DNA of 64,000 bases from Sunxiuqinia sp963678245 (GTDB lineage Bacteria > Bacteroidota > Bacteroidia > Bacteroidales > Prolixibacteraceae): positions 2,170,001 through 2,234,000 of the forward strand of contig OZ223309.1 of the NCBI GenBank assembly GCA_965140765.1. Reading direction: 5' to 3'. Under the pieces are notes generated by a model, which worked only from the letters and a program-made list of their open reading frames with translations, was not told the origin of the DNA and did not search any database. The translations under genes were made by a program, and so were the position numbers. Of the stretch, positions 25,510 to 34,681 are shown piece by piece (positions within the stretch are counted from its first letter, which is position 1; each line of letters starts with the position of its first letter).

Positions 25510-26436
25510 CTACAAGAGCTCTTTGTAATTTAGCTCATCCAATGCTTTTTGAATTTTTTTACGTTCAGGAGCATTGAATTTATGAAATGGCTCTGCCATA
25601 AAATCACTGCAAACACCCATTACAGACAGCGCACATTTCAAGCCTTTCAGGTAACTGGAGCCATACTGCCCAACACTATAAATAGTACTACTAATTTGCA
25701 TTACCTTTTGCTGAAGCGGAATAATCTTATCGAAATCGCAAGCTGCAGAGGCATTGTATAAATCGACATACAATTTAGGGAACATATTTGCACCGCCATT
25801 CACACCACCATGACCACCTAAAAGTACGAACTGAGACATGATCTCCTCAGGGCCAACCATGAACGTAAAGTCAGGACGGTCCTGCAACAAATAACTAATT
25901 TGATTGAAATACGCCAGGTTTGCAGAACTGTCCTTCATCCCAATAATTCCGGGAATATTGGCTGCTGCTTTTACCGTTTCTGGAGCAAACGAAACCTTTG
26001 TGTGCACCGGCATATTATAAATGAATAAAGGAAGTGGCATGTGCTGCATAATTCGCTCCAGATATTCCAACAACTCAGGTTGGCTAGCGCTAAAATAATA
26101 AGGAGGAGTAATCACAACTGCATCAGCACCATACTCGGCAGCCTTGTTGGCCAAGTTTAAACTTTCGGTGAAAGCTGAATCTGAAATGCCGACCAAAACA
26201 GGCACTCGCCCGTTGACCAGCTTGCAGCTTCGTTCAATCAACTCTTCACGAATTTTGTATGATAAGCTGGCAAATTCGCCCGTTGTTCCCAATAGGAAAA
26301 GCCCATGTACACCGCCTGAAATTGTCCGTTCAATCAGGCGTTCCAGCCCGTCAACATCTAGTGTGTCATTATCAAGCAAAGGAGTTACCAACGGAGGAAC
26401 TATTCCTTTTAATGGCATCGAAAAATTTGGTTTCAT
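25510..26436 (-). CDS. DHDPS/N-acetylneuraminate lyase family aldolase
   Basis: Cytoplasmic class I aldolase forming or cleaving a pyruvate Schiff base. The 308-residue form from ATG 26436 (the ATG at 26448 adds four residues) has GTTGE (51-55), Tyr140 in IYNMP and the Schiff-base Lys168 in GIIGMKDSS. The family includes dihydrodipicolinate synthase, N-acetylneuraminate lyase and 2-keto-3-deoxy-sugar-acid aldolases. The cell already has a lysine pathway gene (dapB at 46439) elsewhere. Its position between a symporter and a sialidase-like protein beside pectin genes favours sugar-acid breakdown. Sialate versus deoxy-sugar acid cannot be decided by eye. Confidence 0.85.
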   Translation of the reverse strand: MKPNFSMPLKGIVPPLVTPLLDNDTLDVDGLERLIERTISGGVHGLFLLGTTGEFASLSYKIREELIERSCKLVNGRVPVLVGISDSAFTESLNLANKAAEYGADAVVITPPYYFSASQPELLEYLERIMQHMPLPLFIYNMPVHTKVSFAPETVKAAANIPGIIGMKDSSANLAYFNQISYLLQDRPDFTFMVGPEEIMSQFVLLGGHGGVNGGANMFPKLYVDLYNASAACDFDKIIPLQQKVMQISSTIYSVGQYGSSYLKGLKCALSVMGVCSDFMAEPFHKFNAPERKKIQKALDELNYKELL

Positions 26437-26507
26437 ATATTTATGCAAATTGTATTAAATGAAGTCGAAATTGATTTCACTCAAAAAAATATTCTTAGTT
26501 GTTATTA

Positions 26508-27608
26508 TTATTCTGATTTTTTAGGCCATTGTCCATCAACAATTGGAGTGAGTTCCATTTTAGAAGGATCGACAACCACATGTTTCATCTTAACTCGTTT
26601 CCATGTGTACAAAATGTGGATCATTCCATCGTTGGTTTGAATAACCGCCGGATACGAAAAACGCTGTTCCGGCTCATCTTCCAATTCAAGCGCTGCCATC
26701 CAATGTTCGCCATCTTTAGTTACTGCCACATTAAGCGGTGAACGTCCGCCTTTTACCTTTTCGCCGGGAGGCAACACATGGTTATAAACCAACAATTGTC
26801 TACCATCGGAAAGTGTCACGGCATCGGTTCCCGAGTTGTTCTGTGGCAACGAAGTTTTGGTCATTTCCGACCAGGTCTCGCCCCGATCATCAGACCAGGA
26901 CTGCAAAATAGCCCGGTTTTTACTTCGAGTCAATGCCTGTAATCTTCCATCAGGATACTCCAATATGCTGGGTTGAATAGCAATAATATCGTAGCCATCG
27001 TTGATGAGCTCTGTTTTACGCCAGGTTTCTCCGAGATCATCCGAAATCTCAAAGTATACTCGCCATCCATCTTCCTCTGTACTTGTCGGACTGATGATCT
27101 TTCCGTCAATTAACACCGGTTTGTTTTTTACCGGCCCAATAATACCATCGGGCAATGCTATCGCTTCTGACCAAGTCACACCTCCATCTTCCGAAATTTT
27201 CATCCATCCTTCCCAATTATCAGGGTGTGCGCCAATTTTATAGTAGAGTTGTAATTCGCCATTGGGTACCTGAAACAACACCGGATTCCAGGTTGGATAA
27301 CGAAGCGTATCATTCTGAATACCATCTGCTACGTTCTGAGGCTCTGTCCACTCGCCATCAACTTTTCGGCTCACATAAATGCAAACGTCCGGATCACGCT
27401 CATAAGTACCGCCAAACCAAGAGGTAACCAATGTTCCATCGGTGGTTTCAACAATAGTTCCGGCATGGCTCGAGGGGAACGGAGCCGTTTCGTAAATAAA
27501 CTCCTCCAAAACGATACCTTCTTTGAATGTACGCTCCTCTTGGGAAGCACACCCAGCAAATACAACAATTAAGCAAAAGAGGACAATTAGTACACTATTT
27601 TTTTTCAT
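26508..27608 (-). CDS. Sialidase-like six-bladed beta-propeller lipoprotein
   Basis: 366 residues from ATG 27608 (an ATG at 27626 adds six). A lipoprotein signal precedes CASQEE (VLIVLFCLIVVFAGC). At least three Asp-box-like turns mark the blades (SEDGGVTWSE, SDDLGETWRK, SDDRGETWSE). The FRIP/YRIP arginine motif near the start of true GH33 sialidases is absent. It therefore may not be a sialidase; several GH families with this fold act on rhamnose- or uronate-containing glycans. It is first of a three-gene operon and faces an AraC regulator across 174 bp. Confidence 0.78.
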   Translation of the reverse strand: MKKNSVLIVLFCLIVVFAGCASQEERTFKEGIVLEEFIYETAPFPSSHAGTIVETTDGTLVTSWFGGTYERDPDVCIYVSRKVDGEWTEPQNVADGIQNDTLRYPTWNPVLFQVPNGELQLYYKIGAHPDNWEGWMKISEDGGVTWSEAIALPDGIIGPVKNKPVLIDGKIISPTSTEEDGWRVYFEISDDLGETWRKTELINDGYDIIAIQPSILEYPDGRLQALTRSKNRAILQSWSDDRGETWSEMTKTSLPQNNSGTDAVTLSDGRQLLVYNHVLPPGEKVKGGRSPLNVAVTKDGEHWMAALELEDEPEQRFSYPAVIQTNDGMIHILYTWKRVKMKHVVVDPSKMELTPIVDGQWPKKSE

Positions 27609-27782
27609 GGTTTTACAATTTTTCAATTAAAACTTATCATCGACAAATAGACTTTCTCTCTAAACAAAGAAATAAAATCCAGCTTATTATCTTCAATCAA
27701 ATTTTAACGTATTTACATTGTATTTTCACCTTTATATTTTATATCTTCATAAATTCAACAAATTATTGTCAATATTTAACAA

Positions 27783-28634
27783 ATGGAATACGTTTTTGAA
27801 AAAATATATGTTCCCCATCAGCATTCGTTCATTACTCGTGAAATGGAGTTGACAAAAAACTCATCTCGTGTACATTCGCATAAAAACTTTGAGCTAAATT
27901 TCATTCTATCAGGAGCCGGTAAAAGAATTGTAGGCAACAACATATCCAGTTTTGAGCGAAACGATCTGGTGCTACTAGGCCCCAACCTGCCCCATTGCTG
28001 GGAAATACTACAAACCACCAAACAAGCTCTGCCCAAATGCATTGTCATTCATTTTTATGAAAATCTAATTTCTTCTGACTTCTTTAACAAGCCAGAACTT
28101 GAAAAAATTGTTGATCTTTTGAGACAAGCCGAAGCGGGCATCTTTTTTTATGGCTCCAGAATCCCAAAGATCAAGTCGATTTTAAAAGAGCTAACCACTC
28201 AACAAGGATTGAATAGTTATATTAGTTTATTACGTATTTTCAATTTATTAATTGAATGTGACAAACGGGAGTACCTCTCACAGCAGCCCATCTCCAACAC
28301 CGCATTCGACAAAGACTTCAACCAAATCAACAAAATATACGAATACGTATTTCAACACATTCAGGAAGAAATTAAGTTGAATGAAGTTGCCTCGTTACTC
28401 AATATGGCTCCCGGATCGTTTTGTCGTTTTTTTAAAAAGAAAACCCATCTCACCTTTATGGAATATGTCATCAAAATCAGGATTGGCTATGCCGCCAAAA
28501 TGTTAGCTGAAACCGAAAAGCAAATTACTGAAATTGGCTACGATTGCGGATACAACAACCTGGCGAACTTTAACCACTATTTTAAAAAGATAATGGGAAA
28601 AACGCCGTCGGAGTATCGGAAAGAATTTAGGTAG
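27783..28634 (+). CDS. AraC-family transcriptional regulator
   Basis: 283 residues. The N-terminal ~100 residues form a cupin sensor (SHKNFELNFILSGAGKRIVG, LLGPNLPHCWEI). The C-terminal ~100 carry the two AraC helix-turn-helix motifs (LNEVASLLNMAPGSFCRFFK and ITEIGYDCGYNNLANFNHYF, ending KTPSEYRKEF). It is divergent from the sialidase-like operon and convergent with the rhamnosidase gene, whose stop is 17 bp from its own. Both are plausible targets. The ligand is probably a sugar. Confidence 0.88.
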   Translation: MEYVFEKIYVPHQHSFITREMELTKNSSRVHSHKNFELNFILSGAGKRIVGNNISSFERNDLVLLGPNLPHCWEILQTTKQALPKCIVIHFYENLISSDFFNKPELEKIVDLLRQAEAGIFFYGSRIPKIKSILKELTTQQGLNSYISLLRIFNLLIECDKREYLSQQPISNTAFDKDFNQINKIYEYVFQHIQEEIKLNEVASLLNMAPGSFCRFFKKKTHLTFMEYVIKIRIGYAAKMLAETEKQITEIGYDCGYNNLANFNHYFKKIMGKTPSEYRKEFR

Positions 28635-28651
28635 CCAATTGACTGTAAACC

Positions 28652-31414
28652 TTATCGTTTAAACTGAAAATAATACTCCCCTGATCCAACTTCAAGTAAT
28701 GCACGAGCTCCTTCTTGGTAGAGATAATTCACGCCATTAGCCTGAAATAGTTCTACCCCGCTTTCTGTAATATCAGTAGCCGATTTTGCCGGAATATAAA
28801 CTTTGGCTTTGGTATTGGCAGGCACCGTCAGTTTCCATTCGATTGTCGATCTATCCTTTTGCCATTCGCTGCTAATTTCACCATAAACGGATTGATAGCT
28901 CGCATTCACAAAATTCAATCCTTCAACAAATTCAGGCTTCATCACAATCTCCTTAAAACCAGAATCCTCGGTACTTGATTTAATTCCTGCTAAATGCTCA
29001 TAATCCCAAATAATCAAATCGCCCAACATCATCACGTGGTTGTATGAATTCATATGTGGTGCCGCTGTGTTTCCATTCCAAAGTTCCCAAATGGCTGTCG
29101 CCCCATTTTCAATCATGTATCCCCAGCTGGGATAAGTCGTGTTTGTGGCTAGCTGATAGGCAATATCGGCCCTTCCGTTTTCTGTTAGTGCCCGCATCAA
29201 CCACTGTGCTCCGATCAATCCCGTACTTAAATGTCCATTATTTCTATTCAGAATAATATCGACAATGGTACTAAAAACAGCCTCGTGATTTTCTTCAGGA
29301 ACGAGCCCCATTTGAAGTGCCAACAGGTTGTCGGTTAATATATTTTCGCCGTAGCCAGCCTTTTCGGTCAAATAGAATTTTCGATTGAACCCTTCTTTAA
29401 TATGTTGAGCCAAATCCCGAAATTCAGCAACATCGCTTCCCTTTCCAGAGAGAAGTGCAAATTTCTCCATCAAGCCGAGGTAGTAATAATAGTAAGCGGT
29501 TGAAATCAACTCTCGAGGGTGCTTTTTATCAGCGCTTTTTCCGCGGCCAGCTTCAATTGTAACAGGTGGCACACACCAATCACCATAACGATCCTGAGTG
29601 ACGATGTAATCCTCATTCATATAGCGGTCTTTCATGTAATCCATCCATTTTTTTATCGACTGGTAGTGCTCCTTTATCGGACGAACATCGGCGTATTGTC
29701 TATGAAGCATATCTGCCACCATCAGGTAAGTTCCCGGCCAGGTCATGTTATCAGAGTAGTAGCGCCAAAAGTTTGGAACAACATCACTAATTGCACCATT
29801 TTCCTTCTGCGAATAGCCAATATCATCAAGCCATTTGGAGTAAAGCATCTCATTTCCGAAAATAAAACTCTCGCCATAACAACCGGTGGAACGATCTCCC
29901 AACCATGGCTGACGCTCGTTTCGTTGAGGGCAATCAACCGGCATGCCTTTATAATTACCACGAATTCCCCAATAAGAATTTTTAAATACTTGATTGATAA
30001 TAGGGTTTGAAGTTTCGAAAGTACCTGTGGTTTCCATTTCATCGTAAACCACTTGCCCTACAAAATCATCAACCGTTGGCACTCCCGGGTAGCCCGTTAT
30101 TTCAACAAACTGAAAACCATGATAAACAAAACGAGGTTCCCAGGTTTCCTTCTCACCTCCCTTTAAAATATAAATATCAGTCGCCTTGGCATCGCGCAGA
30201 TTTGCGGTAAACAGTTCGCCATTATCTTGCAGCACCTCGGCAAATCGAAGTTGAACCGTGTCGCCAGCGTCTCCCTGAACAGTCATTTTCATCCAACCAG
30301 CGATATTTTGCCCCAAATCCAGAATATATCGATCTTCTCCAATCATAGTCACAGAAACGGGCTTAATACTCTCCATCACCTTCATATTGGGAGTCATTTG
30401 GGCTTCAAATGTTCCGTTTGGCACTTGCACATATTCAGGCTCCAGCCAATCTTTATCATCAAAGCCAACCTTATTCCAACCTGGCATTTCCTTGCGGGCG
30501 TCGTATTCTTCGCCATCGTATTCATTATTCGACAAAATTGGTCCATCAGCAGTTCCTTTCCAGCTATTGTTTGAAAGAACGTAGGCTTTCGTGCCATCCT
30601 CATATTCAATTTCCATATGAAACATCAACTTCGGGAATCCAAAATTTTTGATTTTATACGGTTTGTAATGCTGACGCATGGTATAGTAACGTCCATTTCC
30701 GAGAATAATACCAACAGCGTTATCGCCCGATTTCAACTGATCAGTCACATCAAACACATTGTACTTGACATTTTCATCGTAATCGGTTGGAACCGGAGCC
30801 AATACCTGATCACCAATCTTTTGGCCATTAAAATACAGTTCGTAGAGTCCTAAGCCCATCAGATAGACCTTCGCCTGTTTAATTGGTTTCTTTACTTCAA
30901 ACTCCTTTCTGAGATATCGTGCTGAAAGCCGTGAGTGAAAGCTGTCATCATCCCAGGGGAAAGGGCGGTCGAATCCAATCCATCGTCCCCACCATTCATT
31001 ATAAAAAAGTAAGCCAATTGACCAATTGGCAGACTCGCTCCAACTCGATTCCCCTTTATTGGTCCACACTTTTACCTTCCAAAAACAATCCATCTTGCTT
31101 TTCAATTCAACACCATCGTATACAACATTGATTGATTGATCGGACTCAACTTTTCCTGAATTCCACAAGTCACCCTCATTGTGATTCAGCTTCTCCCTTG
31201 TAGAAGCAACAACAACCTGATATGCCGTTTGCTCAATCCCACGTTCATCACCAGTCAATTGCCAACTCAAACGTGGTTCAAGCACATCAATGGCCAGTGG
31301 ATTGGTTAAATGCTCACAGGTTAAATCCTGGATTTGAATCTGGGCGTAACTATAATTTGAGAATAGAAGAATTAGCACTCCTAAAAAAAACAATATTCGA
31401 TTTTTTGATTTCAT
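28652..31414 (-). CDS. Alpha-L-rhamnosidase, GH78
   Basis: Releases terminal alpha-L-rhamnose, for example from rhamnogalacturonan I side chains or glycosides. 920 residues with a signal peptide (ILFFLGVLILLFSNYSYA). The order is that of Bac_rhamnosid proteins: N-terminal Ig-like domain (LSWQLTGDERGIEQTAYQV), the jelly-roll (FNGQKIGDQVLAPVPTDYD), concanavalin-like domain (YILDLGQNIAGWMKM), then the (alpha/alpha)6 barrel from ~470 with MPVDCPQRNERQPWLGD, and a C-terminal beta domain. DCPQRNER corresponds to the family's DCPQRDER catalytic block with D replaced by N. A perfect 14-bp LacI-type palindrome lies 90 bp upstream. Rhamnose released would be handled by the rhaT/rhaM genes at the right edge. 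Confidence 0.92.
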   Translation of the reverse strand: MKSKNRILFFLGVLILLFSNYSYAQIQIQDLTCEHLTNPLAIDVLEPRLSWQLTGDERGIEQTAYQVVVASTREKLNHNEGDLWNSGKVESDQSINVVYDGVELKSKMDCFWKVKVWTNKGESSWSESANWSIGLLFYNEWWGRWIGFDRPFPWDDDSFHSRLSARYLRKEFEVKKPIKQAKVYLMGLGLYELYFNGQKIGDQVLAPVPTDYDENVKYNVFDVTDQLKSGDNAVGIILGNGRYYTMRQHYKPYKIKNFGFPKLMFHMEIEYEDGTKAYVLSNNSWKGTADGPILSNNEYDGEEYDARKEMPGWNKVGFDDKDWLEPEYVQVPNGTFEAQMTPNMKVMESIKPVSVTMIGEDRYILDLGQNIAGWMKMTVQGDAGDTVQLRFAEVLQDNGELFTANLRDAKATDIYILKGGEKETWEPRFVYHGFQFVEITGYPGVPTVDDFVGQVVYDEMETTGTFETSNPIINQVFKNSYWGIRGNYKGMPVDCPQRNERQPWLGDRSTGCYGESFIFGNEMLYSKWLDDIGYSQKENGAISDVVPNFWRYYSDNMTWPGTYLMVADMLHRQYADVRPIKEHYQSIKKWMDYMKDRYMNEDYIVTQDRYGDWCVPPVTIEAGRGKSADKKHPRELISTAYYYYYLGLMEKFALLSGKGSDVAEFRDLAQHIKEGFNRKFYLTEKAGYGENILTDNLLALQMGLVPEENHEAVFSTIVDIILNRNNGHLSTGLIGAQWLMRALTENGRADIAYQLATNTTYPSWGYMIENGATAIWELWNGNTAAPHMNSYNHVMMLGDLIIWDYEHLAGIKSSTEDSGFKEIVMKPEFVEGLNFVNASYQSVYGEISSEWQKDRSTIEWKLTVPANTKAKVYIPAKSATDITESGVELFQANGVNYLYQEGARALLEVGSGEYYFQFKR

Positions 31415-31503
31415 ATTTCACGTTTGATTATCATTCAACCCAAAAGACAATTCTTGAAAATTGTAATTCTAACCACCAAAAGTAGAAAAAACAGGACACT
31501 TTA

Positions 31504-31517
31504 TGAAAACGTTTTCA
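31504..31517. promoter_or_regulatory. LacI-type operator upstream of the GH78 gene
   Basis: TGAAAACGTTTTCA, a perfect 14-bp palindrome 90 bp before the ATG at 31414. The core (AAACGTTT) is shared with the sites at 12363, 20367, 20583 and 22894; the flanks differ. Confidence 0.65.
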
Positions 31518-31598
31518 CTATTCAACAAATTTAGTTTCTTCGACATTAAACGATACTTTTCAAAATAGCAGAATTCGCCTTAAAGCTTACTCTATAAC

Positions 31599-31638
31599 CA
31601 GAAAGAAGTAGTTCGATGCGTAGAACTACTTCTTTCTG
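31599..31638 (-). terminator. Strong hairpin, probable original end of the second SusCD operon
   Basis: 16 bp of perfect stem (31599-31614 with 31623-31638) around an 8-nt loop. No long T-run follows on either side. It lies between the group II intron and the rhamnosidase promoter and would end transcripts coming from susD. Confidence 0.6.
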
Positions 31639-31694
31639 ATTATAATAGCTCTTAAATATAGAGGCCATCTCAAAATTGGTTATATTAGAATACT

Positions 31695-32821
31695 GTCAAG
31701 TAAACCCGGGGCATTGCAGCACCAAGATCCACACAGAACCGTACGTGACAGTCTCCCGGCATACGGGTCTTATTGTCTGTAATCGTAGGCTTCGATCCTA
31801 TAGTCCAATGGGCAAATAAATGAGGGGAACGCTAGCTTACAGCTGATTGCTTTCATGTCGCTCGCACGAAGTCCTTTGTATTCCCGTCTTGCCCATCTGG
31901 CTATTTTCACATTGTGTACGAAATTTGCCAATTGGGATTTGTAAAACTTGCTATAGTAGTTGATCTAGCCCTGTAAAACAGGATTTAGCTTTGCAACCAA
32001 CTGTTGCAGCGCGCATCCGCTTGCATGAAAAATATCCATGCCTTTCAGCTGGTCGGCAATGGTGGGCATACCAAGCGGCCTCACTCCGCCCCCTTTCTTG
32101 GCTATGTCCTTCAACCTGACCGCAGAGAAATATAGCTGCATGAACTCATGCGGTTCCACTGCTTGTATGTACAAATGATTCTTGTAAGTATTATTAAATT
32201 CTTCCATACTTATTCCATCTACGCCCCCACTCCCTTAGTTAGAAGATACCTTCCGGCAGGCTGCATACACTTTGCCTGCTAATACTGAACGGCTTGGCTT
32301 TGTCTGTTTCAATACCTCCTGAACTGGTCAGTTTCTATCCTTGACAAGGCTGGACAATACTTCCCCTTTGCTCTGCTGCCATTACTGCAGTTTCTTCAAT
32401 ACTACGGAAGTTCCAACGCATCGGCACTTTCCCTTTTTCAGTCTCCATTGCTTGAGCTTTTCCTTTACATCGTGACGATAGGTTCTCTCGTTCCGTGTAA
32501 CAGCCTGCAATAAGCTCACGCTGCCTATACGCCGGATGCCCAAAGGTCGGTAAACAGATTTCCTCCTTGATTGTCCCTAAGTTGATACTGGACTTTGTTT
32601 TTGACATCATCTAACCCTATCGACGCCTCTTCAGCGGTTCATTTGCATTCGTCTTCTTATTACTTACCTGACACTTTTGTAATGCCTTTTCCTTTAACGC
32701 TCACTACCACAGCATTTAACCACAGCAGCTTAAAGATGGTTTGGAACCAGCGCCTGCACGCCGGTTCCGGGAGGCCTGCTCCCATCGCTTACACAGCTCC
32801 AACTTGCATTGTTCGTGACAC
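31695..32821 (-). mobile_element. Degenerate group II intron
   Basis: The 5' end, GTGTC, begins at 32821 directly after the TGA of the upstream susD. The 3' side keeps a 34-nt domain V (31736-31769, minus strand starting GACCCG and ending CGGTTC). A following segment resembles domain VI, with an end near GAC at 31695-31697. The normal catalytic triad AGC of domain V reads ACC here, so the G is lost and its partner is mispaired; splicing is very unlikely. The total length of ~1.13 kb is about half that of a complete ORF-bearing intron, because the encoded protein is internally deleted. Confidence 0.75.
31770..32610 (-). pseudogene. Group II intron reverse transcriptase/maturase remnant
   Basis: From ~32610 the minus strand reads an RT N-terminus (KVPMRWNFRSIEETAVMAAE), then a stop. 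A further frame carries VLAGKVYAACRKVSSN, a stop, then GSGGVDGISMEEF, DIAKKGGGVRPLGMPTIADQ, a direct jump to VAKLNPVLQG, a TAG in place of the conserved Trp, and INYYSKFYKSQLANFV of the maturase X domain, ending YDYRQ at TAA 31770-31772. The jump deletes the palm of the RT, including the YADD catalytic box. Several stops remain. It is dead as RT and as maturase. Confidence 0.8.
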
Positions 32822-34657
32822 TCAATAGCCTGGATTCTGATAATAACTACCTCCATCTTCGAGCGTTGCGGAATAAGTCGTTGGAATTGGTCTTAACGCG
32901 TATTCGGGTTTGAAGAATTGAGCCAAATCAGGGTGTGTTTCTTCCAGATAAATTTTATCGTCAAACATACCTGTTCGTTTTAAATCGTAAAAACGACAAT
33001 ATTCACCACACAACTCACGACCTCTCTCATCTAAAACATCTTGCAAGTTCGGAGTTCTACTTAACAAGCCGGCACCTGCTCTTTCTCTTGTTTTATTAAT
33101 ATAAGCTAAGGCCCCCGAACCGCCATTAACATAAATATCAGCTTCTGCAGCAATCAAGTAAACTTCGGCCATTCGCATCATAAATGTCGCATTCAGGTTC
33201 CCATTGCGTTTTTTTGATTCGTTAGCTACATAATAGTTACTGCTATTATGCTTGGTTAACGAAGGATAGAAATAATTGAACAGGTTCTCTGAAGCACCAT
33301 CTGCTGTATACCCTTCTGACGGATTGGAGTAAGCATAGGTCATGTTAATGTTGTTGTTTTCATCATGATACACATCCTTATAGTCAACAACCAGATATGG
33401 TTTTGATAATTTTGAAGCAGCTTCATCCTCATAATTATCGTCCTGAGGCATGATGAACTTGATAGCCTTATCTCCCACTTCAAGTGTTTGTCCCAACACG
33501 GAGCTTTCTCGGTCATATTTATTTACAGCAGCTTCATCCCAAGTATATTCGCTATTGGCATCCCATTCTGTTTGAAATGACTTATGGAACCGGGGATCTA
33601 ATGAACCGTCCCTTTGTACATATAGGTTTAACAGATGCTGAGAAGGCATAAATATGCCTGAAGGATATCCTCCCCAAGCCAAACGTGTTTCCTGATTATC
33701 AACGCGAGCTCCAAAATTGGTTACTTTACAATAGAAATACTCATTATTACGATTCAATTTGTAATTACCATTACTTGATCCATGTCCGTCTTCACCAGAG
33801 TACCATCGGTGTTTCCAAAGAGCTTCTTTATTGGCCCAGTTGTTTTCTTCGGCAAAAACTTCGTCGTAAGTTGAGTACATGTAAGCATTGTACTGCGTGC
33901 CTCCAGCCTCCGAGTCCTCAATCAACATTTTAGCATATTCCAGCGCTTTCGCTGCATATTCTTTTGACTCATCATACTCGACAGTTTGCAAGCATACTTT
34001 TGCCAGAAATCCCAATGCCGCTTTTTGCGTTGGACGAGTAGTTGTACTATAATCACCCACTGGCAGCCATTGAAAGGCAAATTCTAAATCAGGAATGATT
34101 ACCTCTTTATAAACAGTTAATGGATCAGTACGTTCTGGATGAAAATCAATATCAGATACAGGCTCCGTTATTAGCGTAACGTCACCAAACTGCTCAACGG
34201 CATTAAAATAGTAAATCGCCCGCAAAAAGTGAGCCTCTGCAACCACTTTATTTCGATCATCTTCCGAACGAAAAGGAGCTAAGTCGGCTAAAGCAATAGC
34301 ATTGTTACAAGAGCCAATACCATCATAAGTCCCATTCCACCAGTTATTGGTATATGTTGTGTTTGGAGCGGCACCAGCATAAAACCAAAACCATTGTGTC
34401 CATGAGGTCGATTTATTGGCCTGATAAGTCCAAAGGTCAGTATTCCCTTCCGTTAAAGTCATCCAGTTATCTGTCCCATAGAAGTAGCGTTCCATAGCAA
34501 AATAACATTGATTAATCAGGGTTTGGTATCCATCCAGCGTTGAAGCTGTTATTTCCATTGTAAATCCGCCTGGATTCTCTTCTTCTAGTGAGCATGATGA
34601 GAAAAACATGCTTAGAATTACAATTGTTGCTATTCCTTTATATAATATATCTTTCAT
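32822..34657 (-). CDS. SusD/RagB-family lipoprotein of the second pair
   Basis: 611 residues with a lipoprotein signal (ATIVILSMFFSSCSLEEENP). Hallmarks include NKVVAEAHFLRAIYYFNAVE, MRMAEVYLIAAEADIYVNGG and RERAGAGLL followed by DERGRELCGEYCRFYDLKR. Domain layout and size are normal for SusD. It follows its susC by 24 bp. The coding sequence is intact up to the natural end (YYQNPGY then TGA), where a group II intron begins. Confidence 0.93.
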   Translation of the reverse strand: MKDILYKGIATIVILSMFFSSCSLEEENPGGFTMEITASTLDGYQTLINQCYFAMERYFYGTDNWMTLTEGNTDLWTYQANKSTSWTQWFWFYAGAAPNTTYTNNWWNGTYDGIGSCNNAIALADLAPFRSEDDRNKVVAEAHFLRAIYYFNAVEQFGDVTLITEPVSDIDFHPERTDPLTVYKEVIIPDLEFAFQWLPVGDYSTTTRPTQKAALGFLAKVCLQTVEYDESKEYAAKALEYAKMLIEDSEAGGTQYNAYMYSTYDEVFAEENNWANKEALWKHRWYSGEDGHGSSNGNYKLNRNNEYFYCKVTNFGARVDNQETRLAWGGYPSGIFMPSQHLLNLYVQRDGSLDPRFHKSFQTEWDANSEYTWDEAAVNKYDRESSVLGQTLEVGDKAIKFIMPQDDNYEDEAASKLSKPYLVVDYKDVYHDENNNINMTYAYSNPSEGYTADGASENLFNYFYPSLTKHNSSNYYVANESKKRNGNLNATFMMRMAEVYLIAAEADIYVNGGSGALAYINKTRERAGAGLLSRTPNLQDVLDERGRELCGEYCRFYDLKRTGMFDDKIYLEETHPDLAQFFKPEYALRPIPTTYSATLEDGGSYYQNPGY

Positions 34658-34681
34658 TGTATATTTCTTATTCAGTTTCTA

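Noticed and set aside
27701..27720. A further LacI-type operator upstream of the sialidase-like operon
   Set aside because: ATTTTAACGTATTTACATTG resembles the site but has an insertion in the core and no symmetry.
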